From: a virus | Length of the DNA: 57,865 nt | Direction: 5' to 3' (one strand) | IMG/VR virus record: IMGVR_UViG_3300024999_000121 | Coordinates: 1 to 57,865 of that record | Shown here: positions 15,997-22,938 of the stretch, piece by piece | How positions within the stretch are numbered: the stretch's first letter is position 1 | Layout of the letters: each line of letters begins with the position of its first letter | Notes under the pieces: generated by a model | Databases searched by the model: none | What the model was told of the DNA's origin: nothing | The model's input: the letters and a program-made list of their open reading frames with translations, nothing else | Program-made: the position numbers and the translations under genes

Positions 15997-16626
15997 ATGC
16001 CTTACAAAATGTCAGAACAGCTAATCAAGTATAATAGATCATATCAAAGGCTAAACCCTGTTGGTTACGTCATCCATAGCACAGGTAACCCTAATGATAC
16101 CGTGCAGGGAGAGCGTGATTATTTTAATAGCGGCGACCGTCAAGCTTCCGTTCATTACTTTGTGGGGGCCAACACTATAATCAGATGTATTCCTGAAAAT
16201 GAAGTAGCCTGGGGATGCGGCCCGACAGGCAACCATCGTTATCTACAGGTCGAAATGTGCGAAGGTGAATCGTTCGACGAAGTTTGGGAAAACACGGTTT
16301 CTCTTGTCGCTGAGGCGTGCGTTCGGTATGGTTGGTATACTGGCCCTAATGTGTATTCTCATCGTGGTATATCGCAAATGTGGCACGAGACAAATCACGT
16401 GGATCCTATTGAGTTCTTAGCCAAACATGGCAAAACGTGGGATGATTTGTTAAATGCTATTGATGCGGAGATGAAGAGGATTAAGGATGGAGTTGGCAGT
16501 GTGGCAGAGGCTAAGCCGGACAAGGACGGGTACCTGCTGGTGCGTGTTCTAGATTCAAAATCGGCAGAAGTTCAAGCACAGATCATCAAAATGGGTTATG
16601 CGTGCAAGCCTATTATTCTTCCGTAG
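15997..16626 (+). CDS. N-acetylmuramoyl-L-alanine amidase (endolysin)
   Basis: 209 residues from ATG 15997, chosen by GGAGG placed just upstream and by alignment with the remnant start at 14755. The Amidase_2/PGRP fold is shown by VIHSTGN (first zinc His), ASVHYFVG, AWGCG, VEMCEG and ETNHVDP (C-terminal zinc His). It cleaves the lactyl-amide bond of peptidoglycan for lysis. The tail (about 160-209, GYLLVRVLDSKSAEVQAQIIKMG) may be a small wall-binding part. It is flanked by two holin-like genes. Confidence 0.85.
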   Translation: MPYKMSEQLIKYNRSYQRLNPVGYVIHSTGNPNDTVQGERDYFNSGDRQASVHYFVGANTIIRCIPENEVAWGCGPTGNHRYLQVEMCEGESFDEVWENTVSLVAEACVRYGWYTGPNVYSHRGISQMWHETNHVDPIEFLAKHGKTWDDLLNAIDAEMKRIKDGVGSVAEAKPDKDGYLLVRVLDSKSAEVQAQIIKMGYACKPIILP

Positions 16627-16631
16627 AAAAA

Positions 16632-16667
16632 GTATACCTTGGTATACCTGTAAACTTTTAGTATACC
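16632..16667. promoter_or_regulatory. Three GTATACC elements before the second holin-like gene
   Basis: GTATACC TT GGTATAC is a perfect inverted repeat at 16632-16647, and a further GTATACC lies at 16661-16667, just before the ribosome binding site AAGGAAAGG. A hairpin or operator controlling the downstream membrane protein is possible. Confidence 0.4.
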
Positions 16668-16689
16668 GTTAAGGAAAGGAATGAATCCC

Positions 16690-16887
16690 ATGCGAGAAAA
16701 AGCCACAATCATAGCCATAGGGGGAGTCGTGCTTATTATACTATCCCTCATTGCCTCATCAGGAGTCACTAAGCAGCCTGTGGACTCCGAACTAATCAAG
16801 ATGGCAGTATCGGGCCTTGTTGGGTTCGCAGGAGGTATTGGGGGCACGGTAGCGGTCACAGCATTAAATGCAGGCAAAACAGAATAG
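16690..16887 (+). CDS. Two-span holin-like membrane protein
   Basis: 65 residues from ATG 16690, spaced ten bases from AAGGAAAGG; ATG 16681 touches that signal. Two hydrophobic spans (ATIIAIGGVVLIILSLIA; MAVSGLVGFAGGIGGTVAVTAL) flank a short polar turn. With the amidase upstream it is a good candidate for the second lysis membrane protein, holin or antiholin. Confidence 0.65.
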   Translation: MREKATIIAIGGVVLIILSLIASSGVTKQPVDSELIKMAVSGLVGFAGGIGGTVAVTALNAGKTE

Positions 16888-16891
16888 ACCA

Positions 16892-16920
16892 TTCTTCCCA
16901 TGTGGGAAATATGGTATAAT
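16892..16920 (+). promoter_or_regulatory. Promoter with inverted repeat in the spacer
   Basis: A consensus -10 TATAAT (16915-16920) lies 17 bases after TTCTTC. Between them TTCCCA TG TGGGAA (16895-16908) is a perfect 6-bp inverted repeat, a likely operator. No coding start follows within 180 bases, so the product is probably a small RNA. Confidence 0.55.
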
Positions 16921-16926
16921 AAACTC

Positions 16927-17025
16927 ATTAGAAAAAGAGAAATCTTTTGCGGAGCGAAATTGTGGGCATACCATAAGGACGCTCTATTTTTACTTGCCTC
17001 TCCTTAGCTGGAGGGGCTTATTTTT
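16927..17025 (+). ncRNA. Predicted small RNA of about 100 nt
   Basis: From the promoter at 16915 the transcript would contain a hairpin AAAAGA-GAAA-TCTTTT (GNRA tetraloop, 16933-16948), a longer hairpin GAGCG...CGCTC (16952-16984) with an inner TGTGG/CCATA stem, and a terminator GCCTCTCC/GGAGGGGC (16996-17017) followed by TTATTTTTA. No convincing frame with a ribosome binding site is present. Confidence 0.55.
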
Positions 17026-17060
17026 ATGTCCAAATATCGTAAATTCCCCATAATATAGGG

Positions 17061-17090
17061 TTGGACTATTATCGTAATAGGTTGTATGAT
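17061..17090 (+). promoter_or_regulatory. Promoter-operator of the Phd/Rep operon
   Basis: TTGGAC and TATGAT are spaced by 18. CTATTA TCG TAATAG (17066-17080) is a perfect inverted repeat filling the spacer. It lies 23 bases before the Phd-like gene, so autoregulation by that antitoxin-type protein is likely. Confidence 0.6.
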
Positions 17091-17112
17091 TGTTTGCATA
17101 GGAGGTGTTTAA

Positions 17113-17301
17113 GTGAATAGCAATATTAAGTTTTCCCCTGAACAATTAGTATCCACTACTCAAATTCTGAGGAACTTTTCCCATAACTTCGAGAAGGCGT
17201 CTAATCAACCTCTATTTATTCAAAGGAATCAAGAAATCGAGTGGGTTCTACTAAGCCTAACGGAATACGAAAGACTGATAAACGAAAGGAAGAAAAAATA
17301 A
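17113..17301 (+). CDS. Phd/YefM-type antitoxin-like regulator, no toxin partner
   Basis: A 62-residue protein from GTG after GGAGGTG. SPEQLVSTTQILRNFSHNFEK, then QPLFIQRNQEIEWVLLSLTEYERL, is the Phd/YefM pattern: N-terminal DNA-binding part and the 'xLSxxEYExL' helix. A typical antitoxin is followed by a toxin gene; here a replication protein follows four bases later. It probably represses the operon through the upstream inverted repeat. Confidence 0.7.
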   Translation: MNSNIKFSPEQLVSTTQILRNFSHNFEKASNQPLFIQRNQEIEWVLLSLTEYERLINERKKK

Positions 17302-17304
17302 AGC

Positions 17305-18624
17305 ATGGCTATAGCATCAAGAGATTCGCCGACGAATGACAACTGGGCTTACTACGAACATCTATTTGATGCTACAACGGATGGTTACATATCATTCGTG
17401 GAAATCAATAATAAATCAGGCGAAAAATTTGTTAGGTCATATAGCACTAATTTGAAATCACTAAGATCAATTGCAACAGCAACAGAGGGCAGAGAAGATA
17501 CCTATGTTAGTCCGAACACATACTTTATGCCTAGACGTTCAGTAAGCAACATTAGACAATATAGGTGCTTATTTATCGACTTGGATATAGAAAAGTACGG
17601 AAAGCATAGCAAGGAAGAAACATTCAAGGAAATACTAGAATTAGTTACTAGTGGTCGTATTCCAATGCCGAGTATGATGACGGACAGTGGCAGAGGGTTT
17701 CACCTGTACTTCAGAGTCAAAAACGCACCAAGGCAAGCGCTTCAAACATTTCAAGAGTTAGAAGATTATCTGTACTATCAACTGAAGGACTTAGGAGCCG
17801 ATCTGAGCGCGACAGATAGCGCGAGAGTACTTAGAATACCCGGAACTATAAATAGTCGCAACAGAGAAGTTTGTAGCATCATATACCAAAACAACGACAC
17901 AGAATATACGATGTACGATTTGAGAGAACATTATCTTAATTACGAAGAGAACAAACGGAATTGGGCTAAGAAAAAAGAGTTCAAGCCTAAGAAAGTTTGC
18001 ATAGTTCGTAATCTATTTAACTCCTATAGCCTTCATATGGGCAGAGTTGATGATGTACAGGCAATATGCAAGCTAAGGAATTATGATGTTGAGGGTTACA
18101 GAAACTTTGTCCTCCATTGCTTTAGTTACTGGAAGGGAATCTATATTAGAGATACGGAACAACTTCTAAGGGAAACTATGGAGTTCAATGGAAAGTTCAA
18201 AAATCCGTTATCCGATAGTGAAGTAAGGATAATATGTAAATCAGTAAAGAAGGCTATCGAAAAGTTTATCGACTACGAACAAGGTATACGAAGCGGATTA
18301 GTCAAACGAGTTACTAAGGGCATGAGGGATAAGCCGGGTTACTGGTATACAAACGCTTATCTGCTCAAGAAGCTAGATATTACGGATACGGAACAGGAAA
18401 AACTCAAAACGATTATTGACGCTTCAGAAAAGTATCGTAGGAAAAAAATTAGAAGAGATGCTAATCGAAGAAATGAAAATGGATTAACCGTGAGACAGCA
18501 AGCAAAACAAGACAAAATAAGGGAAGTCAAGGAACTTTATGAAAACGGTTCAACGCAATCTGAAATAGTTAAGGCGTTGAAAATAACCAAAGGGACTGTT
18601 TCTAAATATATCAGTTATGAATAG
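17305..18624 (+). CDS. Plasmid-type replication protein with AEP primase domain and C-terminal HTH
   Basis: A 439-residue protein. Residues about 15-190 are an archaeo-eukaryotic primase fold: LFIDLDIE (Asp92/Asp94), SGRGFHLYF (His133) and ARVLRIPGTINSR (174-185). Residues about 345-439 hold basic helices and a helix-turn-helix (STQSEIVKALKITKGTVSKYI). Proteins of this kind initiate replication of Firmicutes plasmids. It is co-transcribed with the Phd-like gene. It differs from the primase-helicase at 38529, so the genome carries two AEP-type proteins. Confidence 0.7.
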   Translation: MAIASRDSPTNDNWAYYEHLFDATTDGYISFVEINNKSGEKFVRSYSTNLKSLRSIATATEGREDTYVSPNTYFMPRRSVSNIRQYRCLFIDLDIEKYGKHSKEETFKEILELVTSGRIPMPSMMTDSGRGFHLYFRVKNAPRQALQTFQELEDYLYYQLKDLGADLSATDSARVLRIPGTINSRNREVCSIIYQNNDTEYTMYDLREHYLNYEENKRNWAKKKEFKPKKVCIVRNLFNSYSLHMGRVDDVQAICKLRNYDVEGYRNFVLHCFSYWKGIYIRDTEQLLRETMEFNGKFKNPLSDSEVRIICKSVKKAIEKFIDYEQGIRSGLVKRVTKGMRDKPGYWYTNAYLLKKLDITDTEQEKLKTIIDASEKYRRKKIRRDANRRNENGLTVRQQAKQDKIREVKELYENGSTQSEIVKALKITKGTVSKYISYE

Positions 18625-18643
18625 TTTCCTGAAAGTGTCCCTT

Positions 18644-18684
18644 ATACAGTGTGTGTTAGGGAACTAAGCCAATACACACTGTAT
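18644..18684. repeat. Long inverted repeat after the AEP replication gene
   Basis: ATACAGTGTGTGTT (18644-18657) and AATACACACTGTAT (18671-18684) pair over 14 positions with one G-T, around 13 bases. No T-run follows. It could be an origin or nick structure for the Rep protein, or an RNA 3' end. Confidence 0.5.
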
Positions 18685-18720
18685 TAAGACAAGCAATATC
18701 GAAAGGTAGGTGAGTAATCC

Positions 18721-18978
18721 TTGGGATGTGCAATGGAAAAATTCTCAGACGGATCAACAATATTTTGGTGCGGTAGCGGCATCGACCCCTGCTCTGTATG
18801 CGGTGATATCTCAACAACCTTATGCGATTATCCGGTCGGTCAGCGCAAAACATGTGATCAACCACTTTGTGAAAAGCACTCCATTAAGCAGGGTGCAGAA
18901 TGGCAAGATATTCATTTTTGCCCGGTGCATGTTCTTATCGCTAGGGGATTAGTTAACGAAGGGGATGAGTGGAAATAA
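18721..18978 (+). CDS. Cys/His-rich small protein
   Basis: An 85-residue protein from TTG 18721, eight bases after AGGTGAG. Cysteine pairs (DPCSVCGD, TLCDYPVGQRKTCDQPLC, then HFCPVH) suggest a zinc-binding fold. It heads a run of tightly packed small genes. No function is recognised. Confidence 0.6.
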   Translation: MGCAMEKFSDGSTIFWCGSGIDPCSVCGDISTTLCDYPVGQRKTCDQPLCEKHSIKQGAEWQDIHFCPVHVLIARGLVNEGDEWK

Positions 18979-19290
18979 ATGCAAGCTATAAAAATGAACA
19001 TTGGCGGTATCAAGTGCGACAACAAAGAATGCAACTTCAAGGACATGAGTGTCCAATTCGAGGACTACTATAAATGGCTAAATAAGCCTTGTCCTAAGTG
19101 TGGAAGTAATCTATTGACTCAACAGGACTACGACACGGTTAAAATATTAATTGACCTTACTGCGATAGTAAATGAGGAAGTTTCAGACGTTGATGAGGGT
19201 GAGCAATTATTCAAGATGTCGGTTGAGTTTAATGGAACGAGTAGGGTTGTGTTTTCGGATATTGAACCGATTGAGAAGGAGGGGGAATAA
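18979..19290 (+). CDS. Zinc-ribbon protein, unknown
   Basis: A 103-residue protein starting immediately after the previous stop. KCDNKECNF and PCPKCGSN form a C-x4-C...C-x2-C ribbon over the first 45 residues; the rest is acidic with beta strands (MSVEFNGTSRVVFSDI). Part of the tightly packed small-gene operon. Confidence 0.6.
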   Translation: MQAIKMNIGGIKCDNKECNFKDMSVQFEDYYKWLNKPCPKCGSNLLTQQDYDTVKILIDLTAIVNEEVSDVDEGEQLFKMSVEFNGTSRVVFSDIEPIEKEGE

Positions 19291-19292
19291 CC

Positions 19293-19598
19293 TTGGAAGG
19301 AAGAAGTAGAAAACCCATGACAAGTGGAGTAGGGGCGATGATAAATAACACCAACTACAAAGACATCGGCATGAATAACCATGATGAGTTAAAAGAGTTT
19401 GTAAATGGAGAGCTTTACCTTAACAACACAATCGTCAATACTTGTCTCAAATTCTACAGAAGCGGCGACATATCATATGAAAATGCACTCCTGAGGGCTA
19501 TTGTACATTTAGCCGAAAGATCGGATGCTTTACAAGATGATTTAGTTAAGCGAATAATGCGTGAATCACCCTCAAATGCATGGAGGGATATAAAATGA
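19293..19598 (+). CDS. Hypothetical helical protein
   Basis: A 101-residue protein from TTG two bases after the previous stop, preceded by GGAGGGGG. It is mostly helical (HDELKEFVNGELYLNN; ENALLRAIVHLAERSD). Its stop overlaps the next ATG. No domain is recognised. Confidence 0.5.
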   Translation: MEGRSRKPMTSGVGAMINNTNYKDIGMNNHDELKEFVNGELYLNNTIVNTCLKFYRSGDISYENALLRAIVHLAERSDALQDDLVKRIMRESPSNAWRDIK

Positions 19599-20056
19599 AC
19601 TGCCAAACCTGCGCAACTCCAACTAAATACACAACTGGCTTCTGGGACGGAGAATGCGGTACATTTGGACAACTATTTGATTGTCAAAATCTCAACTGTA
19701 AGACAAAGCAGGACAAAATAAAAGACGCTGAATCTGAGGAAGAAAAAAGACAAGCAGTAGTCAAAGCAAACGCCAGGAACGAAGTGCAAATGATATCGAT
19801 CAGGTCCAAAAGAAAAGAACTGCAGATAACTATCTCAAAGATGGCTAAGTCGCTTGGCATATCTCCTTCAGATTATAGCAATTATGAGCAGTGCAGAGTT
19901 GCATTGCCTGTGGAGATGGCGGAGAGGATTGAGGGTATGTTTAGGGATAATGAGGTCAGGGCAATAATGAATCCCAGCGTAGAGGGTGACCCTGTTTTAC
20001 CGGAAAAGTTAATCAAAACTATGCGTAGAGTCGGAAAGGAAGCGTTGGATAAATGA
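19595..20056 (+). CDS. Zinc-finger plus XRE-type HTH protein
   Basis: 153 residues from ATG 19595, overlapping the previous stop and preceded by GGAGGG. Residues 1-40 hold NCQTCATP and CGTFGQLFDCQNLNC. About 65-125 is an XRE helix-turn-helix (KRKELQITISKMAKSLGISPSDYSNYEQ). Likely a DNA-binding regulator in the early operon. Confidence 0.6.
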   Translation: MNCQTCATPTKYTTGFWDGECGTFGQLFDCQNLNCKTKQDKIKDAESEEEKRQAVVKANARNEVQMISIRSKRKELQITISKMAKSLGISPSDYSNYEQCRVALPVEMAERIEGMFRDNEVRAIMNPSVEGDPVLPEKLIKTMRRVGKEALDK

Positions 20057-20289
20057 ACGAAAAGGAAAAGCAAAGATGCTACATGTCTTTAGTGGGTTGC
20101 TATTGGTTAAGTGTTCATCAGGATCTACGTCCTTGTCGGGGGTGCGATGAGGAGCATCTCCAATATATTGCAGATAAGGAGGAAACGTGGTTCTTTAATG
20201 ATAAGCCTAACGAAAAAGATTTCTTATGGTTTAATCCTAAAGACGGGAAACTGATAATCGGGCATAGTGAGGATAGTGATAATGGCTAA
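20053..20289 (+). CDS. Hypothetical protein with CRGC motif
   Basis: A 78-residue protein whose ATG overlaps the previous stop. It has CYMSLVGCYWLS and RPCRGCDEEH and is Trp/Phe-rich (DFLWFNPKDGKLIIG). Unknown role. Confidence 0.5.
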   Translation: MNEKEKQRCYMSLVGCYWLSVHQDLRPCRGCDEEHLQYIADKEETWFFNDKPNEKDFLWFNPKDGKLIIGHSEDSDNG

Positions 20290-20569
20290 ATACCAGCACT
20301 ACAAAGGTGGCATCTACACGTTGATAACCCTCGCTGTCCATACTGAAACCGATGAAAGACTCGTGATATATTGGGATAAGGAGGATTTAGTATTCGCTAG
20401 ACCCTAGGATATGTTTTTTGGTAAGGTTAAGGTAGGGGTAATGAGTGTACCGAGGTTCGCGGAGATTAAGCCAAAGGAGATTGTTCCTGCAGTAAGCACG
20501 AATCTTGTTAAGCCTAAAGAAAACTACATGAGTAATCTGCTGAGGAAATACGGGAGGAATAAACCATGA
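20282..20569 (+). pseudogene. DUF1653-like gene interrupted by an in-frame TAG
   Basis: ATG 20282 overlaps the previous gene. Codons 1-41 read KYQHYKGGIYTLITLAVHTETDERLVIYW...VFARP, the DUF1653 pattern, then TAG (20405). The same frame continues DMFFGKVKVGVM... to TGA at 20567, which overlaps the next ATG. DUF1653 proteins usually read (W)xRPxxMF here, so the TAG replaces one codon inside a conserved motif. Truncated product or nonsense mutation; the kept frame and overlap show recent damage. Confidence 0.7.
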
Positions 20570-20772
20570 CATACGGAATTAGATTTAATCTATTTTTCAA
20601 AAGTCAGATAGAAAAGACAAATCAAGAGAAGATTGAGGCGTTGAAACAGTATTCAGTTGGCGATGCGTTAACCTTACTAAGGAATATCGAGGAATCACCT
20701 AGAGAGTTCGACGGGGAGATAATTCAAGGGGTTTATGCTTGTTTATTTGATAAAGGTATTATGTGCATGTGA
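20566..20772 (+). CDS. Hypothetical small protein
   Basis: A 68-residue protein from ATG overlapping the preceding TGA, with GGGAGG upstream. It is helical (EKTNQEKIEALKQYSVGDALTLL). No recognised domain. Confidence 0.45.
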   Translation: MTYGIRFNLFFKSQIEKTNQEKIEALKQYSVGDALTLLRNIEESPREFDGEIIQGVYACLFDKGIMCM

Positions 20773-20792
20773 TGAGTAGGGAGAAATAAGCG

Positions 20793-21110
20793 ATGAAACA
20801 AGAAATAACAAAAGAGCAACTAGAATCTCTTCCAATGACCAAACTGGATAAACTTCATGATTACTGGTTTAGAGGAACGTGGACCGAAAGGAATGCCTTG
20901 AAATATTGCATTGAGGTAAAGGGGATTTGCGTTCCTGTTTTAACGATTGGGCAATGTATTGAATTCCTGCGTGACAAGGCAGAATAGGAAACGGATGGAG
21001 GCTTAGAAAATGTTTCGCTAACGGAACCGAGTTTAGCTATTAGCTGGAACGAGGAAGCATATCCAGAGTTGGCAGATGCTTTGTGGGGCGCAGTTAAATC
21101 GATATTGTAG
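20793..21110 (+). pseudogene. Small phage protein interrupted by an in-frame TAG
   Basis: Codons 1-64 (LHDYWFRGTWTERNALKYCI ... LTIGQCIEFLRDKAE) end at TAG 20985. The same frame continues 41 codons to ALWGAVKSIL and TAG at 21108. The tail LW(G/Q)AVK(S/K)IL also ends the next gene, which is a paralogue, so the two parts were one protein of about 105 residues. Confidence 0.65.
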
Positions 21111-21119
21111 GGGGTAAAA

Positions 21120-21487
21120 ATGATGAGACAACGGATAATGGCTGATCAACTCCAGCAACTCTCTCCTGACCAACAAAACTGAGGGAATGGTGGTCTATTC
21201 ACCAACAGCAAGGCGATGTATTTATTTGTCTTGGTAATGACTTTTTAAGCGGAAAAGAATTTGTATGGGATGGAGGCGGCAATCCTCTAAGCCAATCCGT
21301 TCCGCTTCTATCAATCGGACAATGTATCCAAATTATAAAGAATGGTAAAAAATCTTTTATTATTGATATTTTTACAAACTCAGTTGAGTTGTACGACACC
21401 CATAGAAGTCTGGAAAATGATGAAAGTTTTTCTAAGGGAAGAGAGCTTATGGACACACTTTGGCAAGCAGTCAAGAAAATATTGTAG
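21120..21487 (+). pseudogene. Frameshifted paralogue of the 20793 gene
   Basis: ATG 21120 follows TAGGGGG. Codons 1-20 (RQRIMADQLQQLSPDQQN) meet TGA at 21180, but from CTG 21179 another frame continues LREWWSIHQQQGD ... LLSIGQCIQIIKNG ... LMDTLWQAVKKIL to TAG 21485. One missing A in CAACAAAACTG restores a QQKLREWW join that aligns with DKLHDYWF of the paralogue. Confidence 0.7.
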
Positions 21488-21499
21488 GGGGAATCCACT

Positions 21500-21691
21500 G
21501 TGTTAACTAAATATTGCAAATGGTTTTGCACAGAATTCATCGACGACAACAAGTGGCTTTTTGAAAGCAATTGCGGCGAAAAGCGTGTAGTATCAAGGAA
21601 TGAAAAATTTTATAAGCACATTCATCGTGATGACGATCTTAATTTGTGCCCAAAGTGTGAAAAGCCTATTACGGTTGGTGAGTTGATGTGA
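21500..21691 (+). CDS. Small protein with CPKC knuckle
   Basis: A 63-residue protein from GTG after TAGGGGG. The C-terminus has NLCPKCEKPI and an N-terminal Cys pair (YCKWFC), suggesting zinc binding. Its last codons overlap the next start. Confidence 0.5.
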   Translation: MLTKYCKWFCTEFIDDNKWLFESNCGEKRVVSRNEKFYKHIHRDDDLNLCPKCEKPITVGELM

Positions 21692-22131
21692 TTAATTTTA
21701 GGGTGGTGAAGAAGTTGAATCTATTACCATGTCCTGAATGTGGAAATAAGCCAAATCTAGTTTCTTGTGAACCAGAACATCAAAGTATGAAGTATTTTTG
21801 CGGTGTTCACATTTCTTGCGGAGATTGGAAAAGTAGCGAAGAACTAGCTGGTGAGGATTGGAATAAGCGCGTGCAGGAGTACGAATCATCTAAACAACGG
21901 GATAATAAAAAGGAATTTAACAACATTTCTAATCTGGAAATAATTCAGCAAGGCAGAATGAAAACATCCATATCCTGCGATAACTGCGATTACGAAACGG
22001 GCCTCATGGAACAGAGGGATGCTGTGTTTAGAATTAATATGCATGGTGGGTATTTTATGTTCGACGGAGAAGGCGGGCCGGATAGTAAGTGTCCTGGTTG
22101 TGGACTTAACTCATTATGCACAGAAAGTTAA
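21688..22131 (+). CDS. Lar-like zinc-finger protein
   Basis: A 147-residue protein from GTG 21688; an in-frame GTG at 21706 is possible. LLPCPECGNKPNLV, then HISCGDWKSSEELAGEDWNKRV, is the Lar/restriction-alleviation pattern (two Cys pairs and a C-terminal W-N-x-R). A second part has SCDNCDYETG and SKCPGCG, a further ribbon. Lar proteins modulate host restriction; whether this one does is unknown. Confidence 0.6.
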   Translation: MINFRVVKKLNLLPCPECGNKPNLVSCEPEHQSMKYFCGVHISCGDWKSSEELAGEDWNKRVQEYESSKQRDNKKEFNNISNLEIIQQGRMKTSISCDNCDYETGLMEQRDAVFRINMHGGYFMFDGEGGPDSKCPGCGLNSLCTES

Positions 22132-22154
22132 TATTGTGGGGAGGATTAAGAGGG

Positions 22155-22355
22155 ATGGCAAGAAAGTTATTTCAATGCGAAAAGTGTAATTCAGTTCACG
22201 CTTCAGAGAAGGAAGCTGATAGGTGCGAATCAACCCATTTGGAGCCAGAAAAACAAGAGTTAGTATTTAGTGAAAAAGATAGGAAATCAGAATATCCTTC
22301 AGAAGTTAAGTTATGGTTTAATAAGAAGTGCGTTACCTATACTAGACAGCAATAA
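22155..22355 (+). CDS. Small C2-type zinc-finger protein
   Basis: 66 residues from ATG 22155, nine bases after GGGGAGG. FQCEKCNSVHASEKEADRCESTH is a compact Cys2-(His/Cys) finger. It is the last gene before a strong terminator. Confidence 0.55.
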   Translation: MARKLFQCEKCNSVHASEKEADRCESTHLEPEKQELVFSEKDRKSEYPSEVKLWFNKKCVTYTRQQ

Positions 22356-22367
22356 ATAACACAAACA

Positions 22368-22392
22368 AATACCATCCAACTCGGATGGTATT
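22368..22392. terminator. Terminator between converging operons
   Basis: AATACCATCC and GGATGGTATT form a perfect 10-bp stem with a 5-base loop. It separates the rightward small genes from the leftward replicon operon. The following 140 bases hold no gene I can support. Confidence 0.7.
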
Positions 22393-22532
22393 ATCTATTC
22401 CAGGTACCAACGTTCGGATATTCTACCTCCCCCACTCTCCCCTGCTCAACTCATCTCTGTCCAAATGCCCTCTTTTGCACAATCTACAAGGATAGGAGGG
22501 AGGCTACCCGAACAATCGGCTATATAATGTCG

Positions 22533-22667
22533 CTATAACGTTCGCCTAACTCTATAACCCTTCTTGCGCTTCTTAGGTTGGAATACTGGAACAGCCTCAC
22601 GATGCTGAGGCAACATAAAAATAAATAAGAGTGGACCGAATACAATCGCTAAGGTAATCCATGTCAC
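22533..22667 (-). CDS. Very small membrane protein
   Basis: A 44-residue leftward protein from GTG at 22667, overlapping the stop of the RHH gene, with AAAGGGGG upstream. One span (WITLAIVFGPLLFIFML) and a basic tail (PKKRKKGYRVRR). It ends the replicon operon. Unknown role. Confidence 0.5.
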   Translation of the reverse strand: MTWITLAIVFGPLLFIFMLPQHREAVPVFQPKKRKKGYRVRRTL

Positions 22668-22879
22668 GCTTGTTCCCCCTTTGACATTGCTAACTTTATC
22701 ACAAGGGAGCGCAATCGGTCAGCCTCTTCCTTCAATCGTTCTGTTTCTCCTAGTAATTCTGAGCAGGCTAAATTAACTGCAGCATTACGTGAGATCCCGC
22801 AGCCCTTTGCATAAGCATCTAAATCCTTCAAGAGTGGGGTGGAGAAGTGAATTAGTGCCGGCTTCTTTTTCTTTTCCAT
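22664..22879 (-). CDS. RHH (CopG/ParG-like) DNA-binding protein
   Basis: A 71-residue protein with GGGAGGTTG upstream. KKPALIHFSTPLLKDLDAYAKGCGISRNAAVNLA is the strand-helix-helix RHH fold, followed by a charged helix (ETERLKEEADRLRSLV). It lies in the rep operon beside a coiled-coil protein, so it may act in partition or copy control. A 17-bp palindrome lies just upstream. Confidence 0.65.
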   Translation of the reverse strand: MEKKKKPALIHFSTPLLKDLDAYAKGCGISRNAAVNLACSELLGETERLKEEADRLRSLVIKLAMSKGEQA

Positions 22880-22893
22880 GGAGCAACCTCCCT

Positions 22894-22910
22894 TATATCA
22901 AGTTGATATA
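22894..22910. promoter_or_regulatory. 17-bp palindrome before the RHH gene
   Basis: TATATCAA G TTGATATA is perfect. Its core TATCAAGTTGATA recurs reversed at 22990-23002 inside the coiled-coil gene. It is a likely operator or centromere-like site for the RHH or MerR-type protein. Confidence 0.55.
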
Positions 22911-22938
22911 TGTTTATGGGAGTTTGCAGGAAATATGA

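Noticed and set aside
16868-17053. Reading frame over the small-RNA region
   Set aside because: It has no ribosome binding site, overlaps the holin-like gene end and runs through the promoter and the terminator hairpin.
17113-17301. Full toxin-antitoxin pair
   Set aside because: Only the antitoxin-like half is present; the next gene is a replication protein and no small toxin frame lies nearby.
20282-21110. Genome-wide TAG recoding
   Set aside because: TAG is used as the ordinary stop in many intact genes here (for example at 1171-1173 and 14736-14738), so global recoding is unlikely.
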